A stretch of 10,471 nt of DNA from Lachnospiraceae bacterium. Its GTDB lineage: Bacteria > Bacillota > Clostridia > Lachnospirales > Lachnospiraceae. Where the stretch lies: positions 1 through 10,471 of the forward strand of contig SFEV01000078.1 of the NCBI GenBank assembly GCA_004557975.1, written 5' to 3'. Made by a program: the position numbers and the translations under genes. The notes under the pieces are model-generated. The model was given only the letters and a program-made list of their open reading frames with translations, was not told where the DNA came from and searched no databases. Of the stretch, positions 1-6,154 are shown in pieces; within the stretch, counting starts at the first letter, position 1, and the number at the start of each line of letters is the position of its first letter.

Positions 1-300
1 GATTTGCTTGTGAAAGGAAAAGCAGGGAAAAAACAAATTGGTCGTGGAGAGGCTGCCGGAATTGCACTGGCAAAAACATATAAGGGTATTTTGGCAAGTA
101 ATAATTATAAGGATATTGCTCCGTATATTGAAGAATATGACCTTAAACATACAGATACGGGGCATATTTTATTGGAAGCTTTAGAAAAAAAGATAATTAC
201 GGAAGATGAAGGAAATACGATATGGCAGAAAATGCTGGATAAAAACAGGAAACTTCCAGAGATTACTTTTTCTGAATATCTTAAAAAGAATAAAGGTTGA
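1..300 (+). CDS. PIN-like domain protein, C-terminal part (5' end outside window)
   Basis: The reading frame is open from the first base and ends at TGA 298-300, so about 99 C-terminal residues are visible and the true start lies upstream. The visible part has GRGEAAGIALAK followed by ILASNNYKDI and then a Thr-Gly-His-Ile-Leu segment. This arrangement, a conserved Glu in GEA and an Asp after SNN, resembles the second half of small PIN-like ribonuclease domains often paired with a small antitoxin. That is recognition by pattern only; the N-terminal acidic residues are not visible. By my hand count the stretch is about 34% GC against roughly 50% in later genes, which suggests a different origin. 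It ends in a Lys-rich tail. No clear terminator follows. A different small helical protein family remains possible. Confidence 0.5.
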   Translation, partial: DLLVKGKAGKKQIGRGEAAGIALAKTYKGILASNNYKDIAPYIEEYDLKHTDTGHILLEALEKKIITEDEGNTIWQKMLDKNRKLPEITFSEYLKKNKG

Positions 301-383
301 TTTACTAATGGCAGTAATGAAAACATGAGTAAGAAGAGAAGGAAGAAGCCCCTGTACGTCATATCTCTATTTATCACAAAATA

Positions 384-401
384 GTACAACATAACATGTA
401 C
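384..401. promoter_or_regulatory. Possible AraR operator (distal dyad)
   Basis: GTACA at 384-388 and TGTAC at 397-401 form an inverted repeat with an 8-nt spacer. It lies about 37 nt upstream of the -35 of the araR promoter and shares the GTACAA/TTGTAC core of the two dyads downstream. Calling it an operator is inference. A separate 10-bp perfect palindrome, ATGAGCTCAT, follows at 406-415. The rest of 301-437 holds only a short 5-bp hairpin at 303-318 and no gene that I can support. Confidence 0.35.
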
Positions 402-437
402 ACAAATGAGCTCATAGAAAAAAACAGAAAGATACTC

Positions 438-466
438 TTGACAAATATGCAGAAAAACTGTATTCT
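438..466 (+). promoter_or_regulatory. Sigma-A type promoter for araR-araA
   Basis: TTGACA at 438-443 is a perfect -35, followed by a 17-nt spacer and TATTCT at 461-466 (4 of 6 to TATAAT). Transcription would start near 472-474, giving araR a leader of about 130 nt. The two stronger operator-like dyads lie inside that leader, downstream of the start point, which fits repression by roadblock or looping. Confidence 0.7.
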
Positions 467-529
467 ATGTGCAAGAGAACAGGGGAAAACGTATTTTGCA
501 TTGTGAAAATATACAGTACAAGAAAAACT

Positions 530-556
530 AACTTGTATATATTGGATGTACAAGTT
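530..556. promoter_or_regulatory. Probable AraR operator (dyad 2)
   Basis: AACTTGTATA at 530-539 and TGTACAAGTT at 547-556 form an inverted repeat matching at 9 of 10 positions with a 7-nt spacer. The TTGTAC half-site agrees with the half-site known for Bacillus subtilis AraR, but the spacing between halves is wider than in that species. It lies 64-90 nt downstream of the promoter -10 and 50 nt upstream of the araR start. The protein is inferred from position next to araR. Confidence 0.55.
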
Positions 557-573
557 GTGCGTATTCTAAAGAA

Positions 574-591
574 AAGTTGTACAACTTGTAC
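574..591. promoter_or_regulatory. Probable AraR operator (dyad 3)
   Basis: AAGTTGTACAACTT at 574-587 is a perfect 14-bp palindrome. It overlaps a second near-palindrome, GTACAACTTGTAC at 579-591, so the site carries two same-direction TTGTAC cores (578-582 region and 586-591). It ends 14 nt before the araR start codon, just upstream of its ribosome site. Its centre is about 37 bp from the centre of dyad 2, a spacing compatible with cooperative binding, which is known for AraR in B. subtilis. Assignment to AraR is inference. Confidence 0.6.
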
Positions 592-605
592 CGGACGAGG
601 GAAGC

Positions 606-1694
606 ATGAGCAGTACAGCAAAATATCAGCAGGTTACAGAATGGATTTACAACAGAATTTCTTCCGGTGAGCTGAGCGGCGGAGACAAGCTGGAGTCAGA
701 AAACGAAATCAGCCTTTTATTCGGTATCAGCCGGCAGACCGTGCGTCATGCGCTGAGGCTGCTGATTGAAAATGGAATTCTGGAGGCACGTCAGGGCAGC
801 GGAACGTATGTGAAAAAACAGGAGAGTCATGTGGAGACGGCAGATCAGGGGCTGTCAGGAACAGTGACGATCATCAGTACATACGTGGACGGTTATATTT
901 TTCCGAAAATCCTTCAGGCGATGGTCAGAACACTGGAGCAGGCAGGTTACGGGGCGCGCATCATGTTTACGAACAACCGGCTCGAGACGGAGCGCTGGCT
1001 GCTGATCCGGTTCCTGGAGGAGAGGAGCAGAGATCCGCTTATCGTAGAACCGGTTATGAGCGGATTGCCGAATCCGAATCTGAATTATTACCGGAGGCTG
1101 AAGGAGAGGGGAATTCCGATTCTGTTTTTCCACAGTTTTTATCCGGAGCTGGATATTCCGCATATCAGTATGAATGATGAGCAGGCCGGAAGGACTGCCG
1201 CCGAATATCTGATTTCCCGTGGCCATACAGAGATTGGCGGGATCTTTAAGGCAGATGACGGACAGGGAAGGCAGCGGTATAAGGGATACCTGAAGGCTCT
1301 GATTCATGCCGGGATTGAGATCAAGGAGGATCGGATCAGCTGGATCGACACCCAGGAGATGAATAATTTTCCCGAGGTAAGTCCAAGGATCTGGCAGCGT
1401 CTTCACAGCTGTAGTGCATGTGTCTGCTACAATGATGAGGTGGCTCATTTCATTACAGAGCATGCTGCGGAGCATCATATCAGGATTCCGGAGGATCTTT
1501 CTCTGATCAGCTTTGACAATTCGGAGCTGGCGCGTCTGAATGCGGTTCCACTGACGTCTGTTTCTCATCCGATGGAGCAGCTCGGGAGCAGGGCAGCTGA
1601 AAATATGATCCGGCTGATTAAAAACAGCGATTATGATGCGACCTATGAGTTTCCGGTAAAAATCGAAGAGAGAAGCTCTGTACAGAAGCTTTGA
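606..1694 (+). CDS. araR: AraR-type arabinose repressor (GntR HTH + LacI-type sensor)
   Basis: This is a cytoplasmic transcriptional repressor of arabinose genes, 362 aa, the normal length for AraR. Residues about 7-70 form a GntR-family winged helix: the recognition helix lies in FGISRQTVRHALRLL (39-53) and the wing in ARQGSGTYV (61-69). Residues about 86-360 are a periplasmic-binding-protein-like LacI/GalR sensor domain, with the typical AAEYLISRGHTEIGGIF and DLSLISFDNSELAR segments. In B. subtilis AraR, L-arabinose binding to this domain releases DNA. The start at ATG 606 is supported by GAGGG at 596-600. The gene lies upstream of araA in the same direction with an 82-nt gap, no terminator and no obvious promoter between, so the two are probably co-transcribed and AraR autoregulated through the dyads at 530-591. 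A regulator of another pentose is the alternative, but araA next door argues for arabinose. Confidence 0.88.
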   Translation: MSSTAKYQQVTEWIYNRISSGELSGGDKLESENEISLLFGISRQTVRHALRLLIENGILEARQGSGTYVKKQESHVETADQGLSGTVTIISTYVDGYIFPKILQAMVRTLEQAGYGARIMFTNNRLETERWLLIRFLEERSRDPLIVEPVMSGLPNPNLNYYRRLKERGIPILFFHSFYPELDIPHISMNDEQAGRTAAEYLISRGHTEIGGIFKADDGQGRQRYKGYLKALIHAGIEIKEDRISWIDTQEMNNFPEVSPRIWQRLHSCSACVCYNDEVAHFITEHAAEHHIRIPEDLSLISFDNSELARLNAVPLTSVSHPMEQLGSRAAENMIRLIKNSDYDATYEFPVKIEERSSVQKL

Positions 1695-1762
1695 AACAGA
1701 AATTTATTACAGTGCCGGGCTATGCCGGGGCAGTGTGATAACCATAAATAAAAATTTCTATC

Positions 1763-1768
1763 AGGAGG
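1763..1768 (+). promoter_or_regulatory. Ribosome binding site that fixes the araA start
   Basis: AGGAGG lies 8 nt before ATG 1777. The frame is open further upstream from an ATA-like position at 1735, which would add 14 residues, but the ribosome site lies inside that extension and there is none before it. This supports the shorter protein. Confidence 0.85.
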
Positions 1769-1776
1769 AAAAAGAA

Positions 1777-3273
1777 ATGAAAGCAGGAAAAAATTATAAG
1801 TTCTGGTTTGCCACAGGTTCTCAGGATCTGTACGGTGAAGAGTGTCTCAGAAACGTAGCAGAGCATTCCAAAATTATTGTTGCGAAGCTGAATGAGTCAG
1901 GTGTTCTTCCGTATGAGGTTGTGTGGAAGCCGACCATGATCACAAATGAAGTAATCCGCAAGACCTTCAATGAGGCAAATGCTGATGAAGAGTGTGCAGG
2001 TGTTATCACATGGATGCACACATTCTCTCCGGCAAAATCCTGGATCCTCGGTCTGCAGGAGTTCCGCAAGCCGCTGCTTCACCTGCATACACAGTTCAAC
2101 GTTGAGATTCCGTACGATACGATTGATATGGATTTCATGAATGAGAACCAGGCAGCACACGGTGACCGTGAGTACGGCCACATCGTATCCCGCATGGGTA
2201 TTGAGCGCAAGGTTATTGTGGGACACTGGAGCGAAAAGGAAGTTCAGGAGAAGATCGCTTCCTGGATGAGAACTGCAATCGGTATCATGGAGAGTAGCCA
2301 TATCCGTGTTATGCGTATCGCAGACAACATGAGAAACGTAGCCGTTACAGAGGGCGACAAGGTTGAGGCTCAGATCAAGTTTGGCTGGGAGATCGATGCT
2401 TATCCTGTAAATGAAATCGCAGAGGCAGTGAAGGCTGTATCAAAGGCAGACACAGATACACTCGTTGAAGAATACTATGACAAGTATGATATCCTGCTTG
2501 AGGGCAGAGACGAGGCAGAGTTCCGCAGACACGTTGCAGTTCAGGCTCAGATCGAGATCGGCTTCGAGCGTTTCCTGGAGGAGAAGAACTATCAGGCGAT
2601 CGTTACACATTTCGGAGATCTTGGATGTCTGCAGCAGCTTCCGGGTCTTGCAATCCAGAGACTGATGGAAAAGGGTTACGGCTTCGGCGGCGAGGGAGAC
2701 TGGAAGACAGCAGCCATGGTTCGCCTCATGAAGATCATGACACAGAATGTTCCGAATGCAAAGGGAACATCCTTCATGGAGGACTATACCTACAATCTGG
2801 TTCCGGGCAAGGAAGGTATCCTTCAGGCTCATATGCTTGAGGTTTGCCCGTCCATCGCAGACGGCCCCATCGGCATCAAGGTGAACCCGCTGACCATGGG
2901 CAACAGAGAAGACCCGGCTCGTCTCGTATTTACTTCCAAGGAAGGTCCGGCTGTGGCAACATCCCTGATCGACCTTGGTAACCGTTTCCGTCTGATTATC
3001 AACACCGTAGACTGCAAGAAGGTTGAGAAGCCGATGCCGAAGCTCCCGGTAGCTACAGCATTCTGGACACCGCAGCCGAACCTGAAGACAGGTGCGGAAG
3101 CATGGATCCTTGCAGGCGGCGCTCACCATACAGCATTCTCCTACGACCTGACAGCAGAGCAGATGGGAGACTGGGCAAACGCAATGGGTATCGAGGCAGT
3201 TTATATTGACAATGATACGACCATCCGCAACTTCAAGAATGAACTGAGATGGAATTCTGTATACTTCAGATAA
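1777..3273 (+). CDS. araA: L-arabinose isomerase
   Basis: AraA converts L-arabinose to L-ribulose in the cytoplasm, the first step toward xylulose 5-phosphate, using Mn2+ and usually working as a hexamer. The protein is 498 aa, very close to the family norm near 500. The N-terminus has the family hallmark FWFATGSQDLYGEE, followed by TWMHTFSPAKSWI and LLHLHTQFNVEIP. The metal and catalytic residues are all present: Glu in GFGGEGDWKTAA (E306), Glu in TSFMEDYTYN (E335), His in QAHMLEVCPS (H352) and His in GGAHHTAFS (about 450). Start choice rests on AGGAGG 8 nt upstream. It follows araR and ends at two tandem terminators, so araB and araD are not in this unit. Codon choice looks more selective than in neighbouring genes, as expected of a highly expressed enzyme (visual impression only). 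It appears complete and functional. Confidence 0.97.
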   Translation: MKAGKNYKFWFATGSQDLYGEECLRNVAEHSKIIVAKLNESGVLPYEVVWKPTMITNEVIRKTFNEANADEECAGVITWMHTFSPAKSWILGLQEFRKPLLHLHTQFNVEIPYDTIDMDFMNENQAAHGDREYGHIVSRMGIERKVIVGHWSEKEVQEKIASWMRTAIGIMESSHIRVMRIADNMRNVAVTEGDKVEAQIKFGWEIDAYPVNEIAEAVKAVSKADTDTLVEEYYDKYDILLEGRDEAEFRRHVAVQAQIEIGFERFLEEKNYQAIVTHFGDLGCLQQLPGLAIQRLMEKGYGFGGEGDWKTAAMVRLMKIMTQNVPNAKGTSFMEDYTYNLVPGKEGILQAHMLEVCPSIADGPIGIKVNPLTMGNREDPARLVFTSKEGPAVATSLIDLGNRFRLIINTVDCKKVEKPMPKLPVATAFWTPQPNLKTGAEAWILAGGAHHTAFSYDLTAEQMGDWANAMGIEAVYIDNDTTIRNFKNELRWNSVYFR

Positions 3274-3290
3274 ATAAATGATATTCATAT

Positions 3291-3326
3291 TGGCATGGCC
3301 GTCAGTTGGATGGCTGTGCCATTTTT
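3291..3326 (+). terminator. Rho-independent terminator of araR-araA
   Basis: TGGCATGGCC at 3291-3300 pairs with GGCTGTGCCA at 3312-3321, a 10-bp stem with two G-T wobbles and an 11-nt loop, directly followed by TTTTT at 3322-3326. It starts 17 nt after the araA stop codon. Confidence 0.85.
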
Positions 3327-3337
3327 GCTGCGGAGAG

Positions 3338-3360
3338 AAACTGCATGAAAAGCAGTTTTT
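3338..3360 (+). terminator. Second, weaker terminator hairpin
   Basis: AAACTGC at 3338-3344 and GCAGTTT at 3352-3358 form a 7-bp stem with a 7-nt loop, running into a short T tract (five T in a row, 3356-3360). It lies 12 nt after the first terminator and may act as a backup. Confidence 0.5.
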
Positions 3361-3436
3361 GTGCATCGCAAAACGGGTTACTGTGAACGAAGGGAACAGG
3401 AACTGTCGATAAGTGACAGAATTTCGCAGATGACGG

Positions 3437-3465
3437 TTGCATTCAGAGGCCGGTCAGATTAAAAT
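3437..3465 (+). promoter_or_regulatory. Possible promoter for aroK
   Basis: TTGCAT at 3437-3442, 17-nt spacer, and TAAAAT at 3460-3465 (5 of 6 to TATAAT). The -35 is weak (3 of 6), but spacing is ideal and the position, 38 nt before the aroK start and after the ara terminators, is where a promoter is needed. Upstream, 3361-3436 shows only a small CTGTC/GACAG dyad near 3402-3419. Confidence 0.45.
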
Positions 3466-3502
3466 AGATGACATAAAATTATGACAGAAGGCAGGATCTA
3501 CA

Positions 3503-4006
3503 ATGAAGAATAATATTTTCCTGATAGGATTCATGGGTGCGGGAAAGTCCTCAATTGCCCGCACGTTAAAGCAGCAGTATCACATGCGGCTCATTGAGAT
3601 GGACGAACAGATTGAGGCGGAACAGGGCATGAAAATATCGCAGATATTTTCTGAGAAGGGCGAGGATTATTTCCGCAGTCTGGAAACCAGGCTTCTGGAG
3701 GGGCTGCAGCAGCAGGAGAACACGGTGGTATCCTGCGGAGGCGGTGTGCCGATGCGCCGCTGCAATGTAGACGCAATGAAAAAGAGCGGGATGATCGTCT
3801 ATCTGAGCGCGAAGCCTGAGACTATTTACGGACGGGTATGCAATTCTCACACGAGGCCGCTCCTTGAGGGCAACATGAATGTGGAATATATTACCGGTCT
3901 GCTGAAAGCGCGTCTGCCGAAGTATCTGGAGGCAGCTGACGTGGTGGTAAAGACGGACGGAAAAAGTCTGCAGGAAATCTGCAGATGTATCATGGAAAAA
4001 ATCTGA
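3503..4006 (+). CDS. aroK: Shikimate kinase
   Basis: The enzyme phosphorylates shikimate with ATP to shikimate 3-phosphate, the fifth step of the chorismate pathway to aromatic amino acids, in the cytoplasm. The protein is 167 aa, the usual size for a single-domain shikimate kinase. Walker A is GFMGAGKSS (9-17). Substrate-binding residues are visible: Asp34 in EMDEQIE, Arg58 in DYFRSLE, the GGG loop in SCGGGVP (79-81) and Arg137 in ARLPKY. The lid arginine is in the TRPLL segment (R118). It is not fused to or next to other aro genes. It lies between the ara terminators and the ABC operon and seems to be a single-gene unit; a weak AAATCTG/CAGATTT hairpin (3999-4027) follows without a convincing T run. 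The name aroK rather than aroL is by convention. Confidence 0.93.
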   Translation: MKNNIFLIGFMGAGKSSIARTLKQQYHMRLIEMDEQIEAEQGMKISQIFSEKGEDYFRSLETRLLEGLQQQENTVVSCGGGVPMRRCNVDAMKKSGMIVYLSAKPETIYGRVCNSHTRPLLEGNMNVEYITGLLKARLPKYLEAADVVVKTDGKSLQEICRCIMEKI

Positions 4007-4051
4007 CCACACAATAAACACAGATTTATCTCAAATTAAACACACTTCTCC

Positions 4052-4059
4052 TGTAAAAT
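4052..4059 (+). promoter_or_regulatory. Weak candidate promoter (extended -10) for the ABC operon
   Basis: TGTAAAAT at 4052-4059 gives a -10 hexamer TAAAAT (5 of 6), with TG immediately before it rather than at the ideal distance. No good -35 lies 16-18 nt upstream. The hexamer sits between the arms of a small dyad, CCTG/CAGG (4050-4063). The operon needs a promoter in 4007-4130 unless it is read through from aroK, and this is the best candidate I see. Confidence 0.3.
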
Positions 4060-4122
4060 CAGGGAATAATGAGAACGTGTCACGCGGGCAGACGTCACTG
4101 TCCCGGCACGGATGATTTTACA

Positions 4123-4128
4123 AGGAGG
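4123..4128 (+). promoter_or_regulatory. Ribosome binding site that supports a TTG start
   Basis: AGGAGG lies 8 nt before TTG 4137, within AAGGAGGAG. No ATG or GTG in this frame lies near this site, so translation of the ABC ATPase most likely begins at TTG. TTG starts are usually weaker than ATG, and the strong ribosome site may compensate. Confidence 0.8.
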
Positions 4129-4136
4129 AGTGAAGC

Positions 4137-5255
4137 TTGATTGAAGTCACACATCTTGTTAAGCGATACGGCGACAAGGCCGCAGTCGATGACCTTTCTT
4201 TTACCGTAGAAAAAGGACAGATCTACGGATTCCTTGGCCCAAACGGGGCCGGAAAATCCACAACAATGAACATAATGACGGGGTATATTGCACCTACCTC
4301 CGGTGAAGTACGCATAAACGGTCACAGTATTCTGGATGAGCCGGAAGAAGCACGGAAATGTATCGGTTATCTGCCGGAGGTTCCTCCGGTCTACCCGGAA
4401 ATGACCGTGGCAGAATATCTTACATTTGCTGCAGAGCTGAAAAAACTGCCGGGGAAGGAACGCGCAAAGTATATTTCCGATGCGATGGAGCTGACAGGTA
4501 CAGCGGATGTGCAGCATCGTCTGATCCGCAACCTGTCAAAGGGCTACCGTCAGCGTGTGGGGCTGGCTCAGGCAATTCTCGGATTCCCTGAAATTATTAT
4601 CCTGGATGAACCGATGGTAGGTCTCGATCCGAAGCAGATTATTGAAATCCGGGATCTGATCCGCAGCCTGTCCAGACAGCACACGGTAATTCTGAGTTCC
4701 CATATTCTTTCAGAGATCAGCGCAATCTGTGATCATATCATGATTATCGCCCATGGAAGGCTGGTGGCCAGTGACACGCCGGATAACCTGATTCGGCTGA
4801 TGCAGGGATCGGATACTCTGGAACTGACAGTCCGGGGAAGTATATCTGCATCGAGAAGTCTGCTGGAAGGACTGGGCAAAATTGTATCCAGTGAAGTCAG
4901 GCCATCTGCGGAGCCGGATGCCTGTGATATTTCAGTGAAAATGGAAAAAAATGCAGATTTGCGGGAACAGATATTCTTCCGGTGCGCCGGGCAGCGTCTG
5001 CCCATTCTGCGTATGCAGCAGAGCCGTGTATCACTGGAAGAAGTATTCCTGGAGCTTACAGGGGAGAAAAATCCTGTAAATGAAAGCATGGAGGAATCTA
5101 TGGAAGAATCCCCGGAGGAACCCATGGAAGAACCTGTGGAAGAATCCATGAAAGGGTACGCGGAAGAACTCATGGAAGAATCTGCGAAAGAATCCATGAA
5201 AGGGTACGCGGAGGAAATTGTGGAAGAACCTGTGGAAGGAGGCGGGAAATCATGA
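4137..5255 (+). CDS. ABC transporter ATP-binding protein, GldA-like, with acidic repeat tail
   Basis: This is the cytoplasmic ATPase of an ABC-2 type complex, 372 aa. Walker A is GPNGAGKST (34-42); the signature is LSKGYRQR (133-140), the form usual in this subfamily; Walker B is IIILDEP with catalytic Glu158; the D-loop is GLD (162-164); and the switch His is in SSHIL (His189). Residues about 215-310 form the usual C-terminal domain, ending in VSLEEVFLELTGE. The family normally stops near there. Here about 58 extra residues follow, built from tetrapeptides of the type Glu-Glu-Ser/Pro-Met with two Lys-Gly-Tyr-Ala units. The tail has no predicted fold from sequence and is strongly acidic. The gene starts with TTG after AGGAGG and its TGA overlaps the permease ATG (ATGA), which indicates translational coupling. 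With the next three genes it forms one operon. The substrate is not known. Confidence 0.93.
   Translation: MIEVTHLVKRYGDKAAVDDLSFTVEKGQIYGFLGPNGAGKSTTMNIMTGYIAPTSGEVRINGHSILDEPEEARKCIGYLPEVPPVYPEMTVAEYLTFAAELKKLPGKERAKYISDAMELTGTADVQHRLIRNLSKGYRQRVGLAQAILGFPEIIILDEPMVGLDPKQIIEIRDLIRSLSRQHTVILSSHILSEISAICDHIMIIAHGRLVASDTPDNLIRLMQGSDTLELTVRGSISASRSLLEGLGKIVSSEVRPSAEPDACDISVKMEKNADLREQIFFRCAGQRLPILRMQQSRVSLEEVFLELTGEKNPVNESMEESMEESPEEPMEEPVEESMKGYAEELMEESAKESMKGYAEEIVEEPVEGGGKS
5079..5246 (+). repeat. In-frame 12-bp minisatellite (about 14 units) encoding an acidic tail
   Basis: From 5079 the sequence can be read as 14 consecutive 12-mers with no phase change, most matching GAAGAAtccatg-like units (GARGAA followed by six variable bases usually ending in TG or CG). 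The encoded tetrapeptides run NESM, EESM, EESP, EEPM, EEPV, EESM, KGYA, EELM, EESA, KESM, KGYA, EEIV, EEPV, EGGG. A higher-order copy of 28 bp at 5141-5168 recurs at 5189-5216 with one difference, a shift of 48 bp or four units. The first and last units are degenerate. Unit length is a multiple of three, so gain or loss of units would keep the frame. Confidence 0.9.
5236..5242 (+). promoter_or_regulatory. Permease ribosome binding site inside the last repeat unit
   Basis: AAGGAGG lies 9 nt before ATG 5252. It falls wholly in the final 12-mer (5235-5246) of the minisatellite, where it encodes Glu-Gly-Gly-Gly of the ATPase tail. Ribosomes finishing the ATPase would pass over it and could restart at the overlapping ATGA. 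Confidence 0.85.
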
Positions 5256-6115
5256 CGGCTGTATATAAAAAGGAAGTAAAGGGATTTCTTACGTCCATGA
5301 TCGGCTATGTATTTATTGCTTTTCTGCTCGTGATCTGCGGTGTTTATTTTACTGCATACCATCTGCAGGGGGCGTATCCCAAATTTGCCTATACTCTGGA
5401 TTCCGTTCTTTTTGTGTTTCTGATCGCAGTTCCGGTGCTGACCATGCGTATTCTGGCGGAGGAGCGGAAGCAGAAGACGGATCAGCTTCTTTTTACGGCT
5501 CCTGTGTCAGTTACGCAGGTGGTGGTCGGGAAATATCTGGCACTTGTCACGGTGTACCTGATCCCTGTCGCAGTGCTTTGTATTTATCCGCTGATTCTGT
5601 CGCAGTTTGGCACGATTCCCTATCCGGAGACGTACACGGCGCTGCTGGGATTTTTCCTGCTTGGATGCAGCTTCCTGGCCATCGGGCTTTATCTGTCCTC
5701 TGTTACTGAGAGTCAGGTGATTGCTGCGGTGCTCACATTTCTGCTTCTGTTTCTCTGCTATGTGATTCAGGGGATCGCCTCCTTTTTTCCGGAGACGTCG
5801 GATGGTTCCTTTTTTACGCTGGCTGCATTGACAGCAGTCGGAGCGTTTTGCGTTTACCTGATGATCGGCAGTGCTCTGATTGCAGTCATCGCCGGTGCGG
5901 CAGCGGAGGCGGTACTGACTGTTGTGTACGTTGTAAACAGCAGCTTTTATGAAGGACTGATACAGAAAATACTGAATGTTCTTGATCTTTCCGGCCATTT
6001 TTCTGATTTTGCATCAGGAATCCTCGATCTGACTGCTGTCGTATACTATCTGTCGGTGATTGCGGTATTTCTGTTTCTGACGGTACAGTCTGTGCAGAAG
6101 AGACGATGGGGCTGA
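5252..6115 (+). CDS. ABC-2 type membrane permease, GldF-like
   Basis: This is the integral membrane subunit paired with the ATPase just upstream, 287 aa. About six hydrophobic segments can be seen, near residues 14-36, 50-70, 95-118, 128-150, 155-175 and 190-225 (probably two passes), with a last one at 262-282. Between the second and third lies the conserved cytoplasmic coupling region ILAEERKQKTDQLLFTAPVS with VGKYLA after it, a hallmark of the CcmA/GldF class of ABC-2 permeases. There is no signal peptide; the N-terminus MTAVYKKEVKGFL is the usual cytoplasmic start. The ATG overlaps the ATPase stop codon by 4 nt and has a strong ribosome site. The next gene starts 39 nt downstream. The role is inferred as transport, or mechanical coupling, driven by the ATPase; the substrate is unknown. 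Confidence 0.9.
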   Translation: MTAVYKKEVKGFLTSMIGYVFIAFLLVICGVYFTAYHLQGAYPKFAYTLDSVLFVFLIAVPVLTMRILAEERKQKTDQLLFTAPVSVTQVVVGKYLALVTVYLIPVAVLCIYPLILSQFGTIPYPETYTALLGFFLLGCSFLAIGLYLSSVTESQVIAAVLTFLLLFLCYVIQGIASFFPETSDGSFFTLAALTAVGAFCVYLMIGSALIAVIAGAAAEAVLTVVYVVNSSFYEGLIQKILNVLDLSGHFSDFASGILDLTAVVYYLSVIAVFLFLTVQSVQKRRWG

Positions 6116-6137
6116 CAAACTGGAGGATGATTGTATC

Positions 6138-6143
6138 AGGAGG
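6138..6143 (+). promoter_or_regulatory. Ribosome binding site that fixes the GldG-like start
   Basis: AGGAGG lies 11 nt before ATG 6155, slightly long but usable. The frame is open further upstream to TTG 6131, which lies before this site and has only GGAGGA at 6122-6127 close by. TTG 6146 is too close, 2 nt. ATG 6155 is preferred; the difference is 8 residues. Confidence 0.65.
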
Positions 6144-6154
6144 AATTGCAGAAT

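Noticed and set aside
467..670. A 67-codon open frame in the araR leader, overlapping the araR start, as a possible leader peptide
   Set aside because: Its ATG lies at 467, just at or before the predicted transcription start, with no ribosome site, and it reads through the operator dyads. It looks like chance.
855..1568. Long open frame antisense to araR (237 codons)
   Set aside because: Shadow of the real gene; composition rich in Arg, Gln and Pro with no recognisable domain, and no ribosome site.
1711..1730. GC-rich dyad (TGCCGG...CCGGGGCA) between araR and araA as a terminator
   Set aside because: The pairing needs a 2-nt bulge and no T run follows. It may modulate read-through, but I cannot call it a terminator.
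2440..3366. Long open frame antisense to araA (308 codons)
   Set aside because: Typical shadow caused by the biased codon use of a highly expressed gene; Cys- and His-rich with no recognisable domain, and it runs through the araA terminators.
4532..4560. Signature motif LSKGY instead of LSGGQ as a sign of a degenerate ATPase
   Set aside because: This form is common in the GldA/CcmA-like subfamily, and all other ATP-binding motifs are intact.
5079..5246. The repeat array as a CRISPR array or non-coding satellite
   Set aside because: Units are 12 bp with no spacers, stay in the ATPase frame, and end at the natural stop codon overlapping the permease start.
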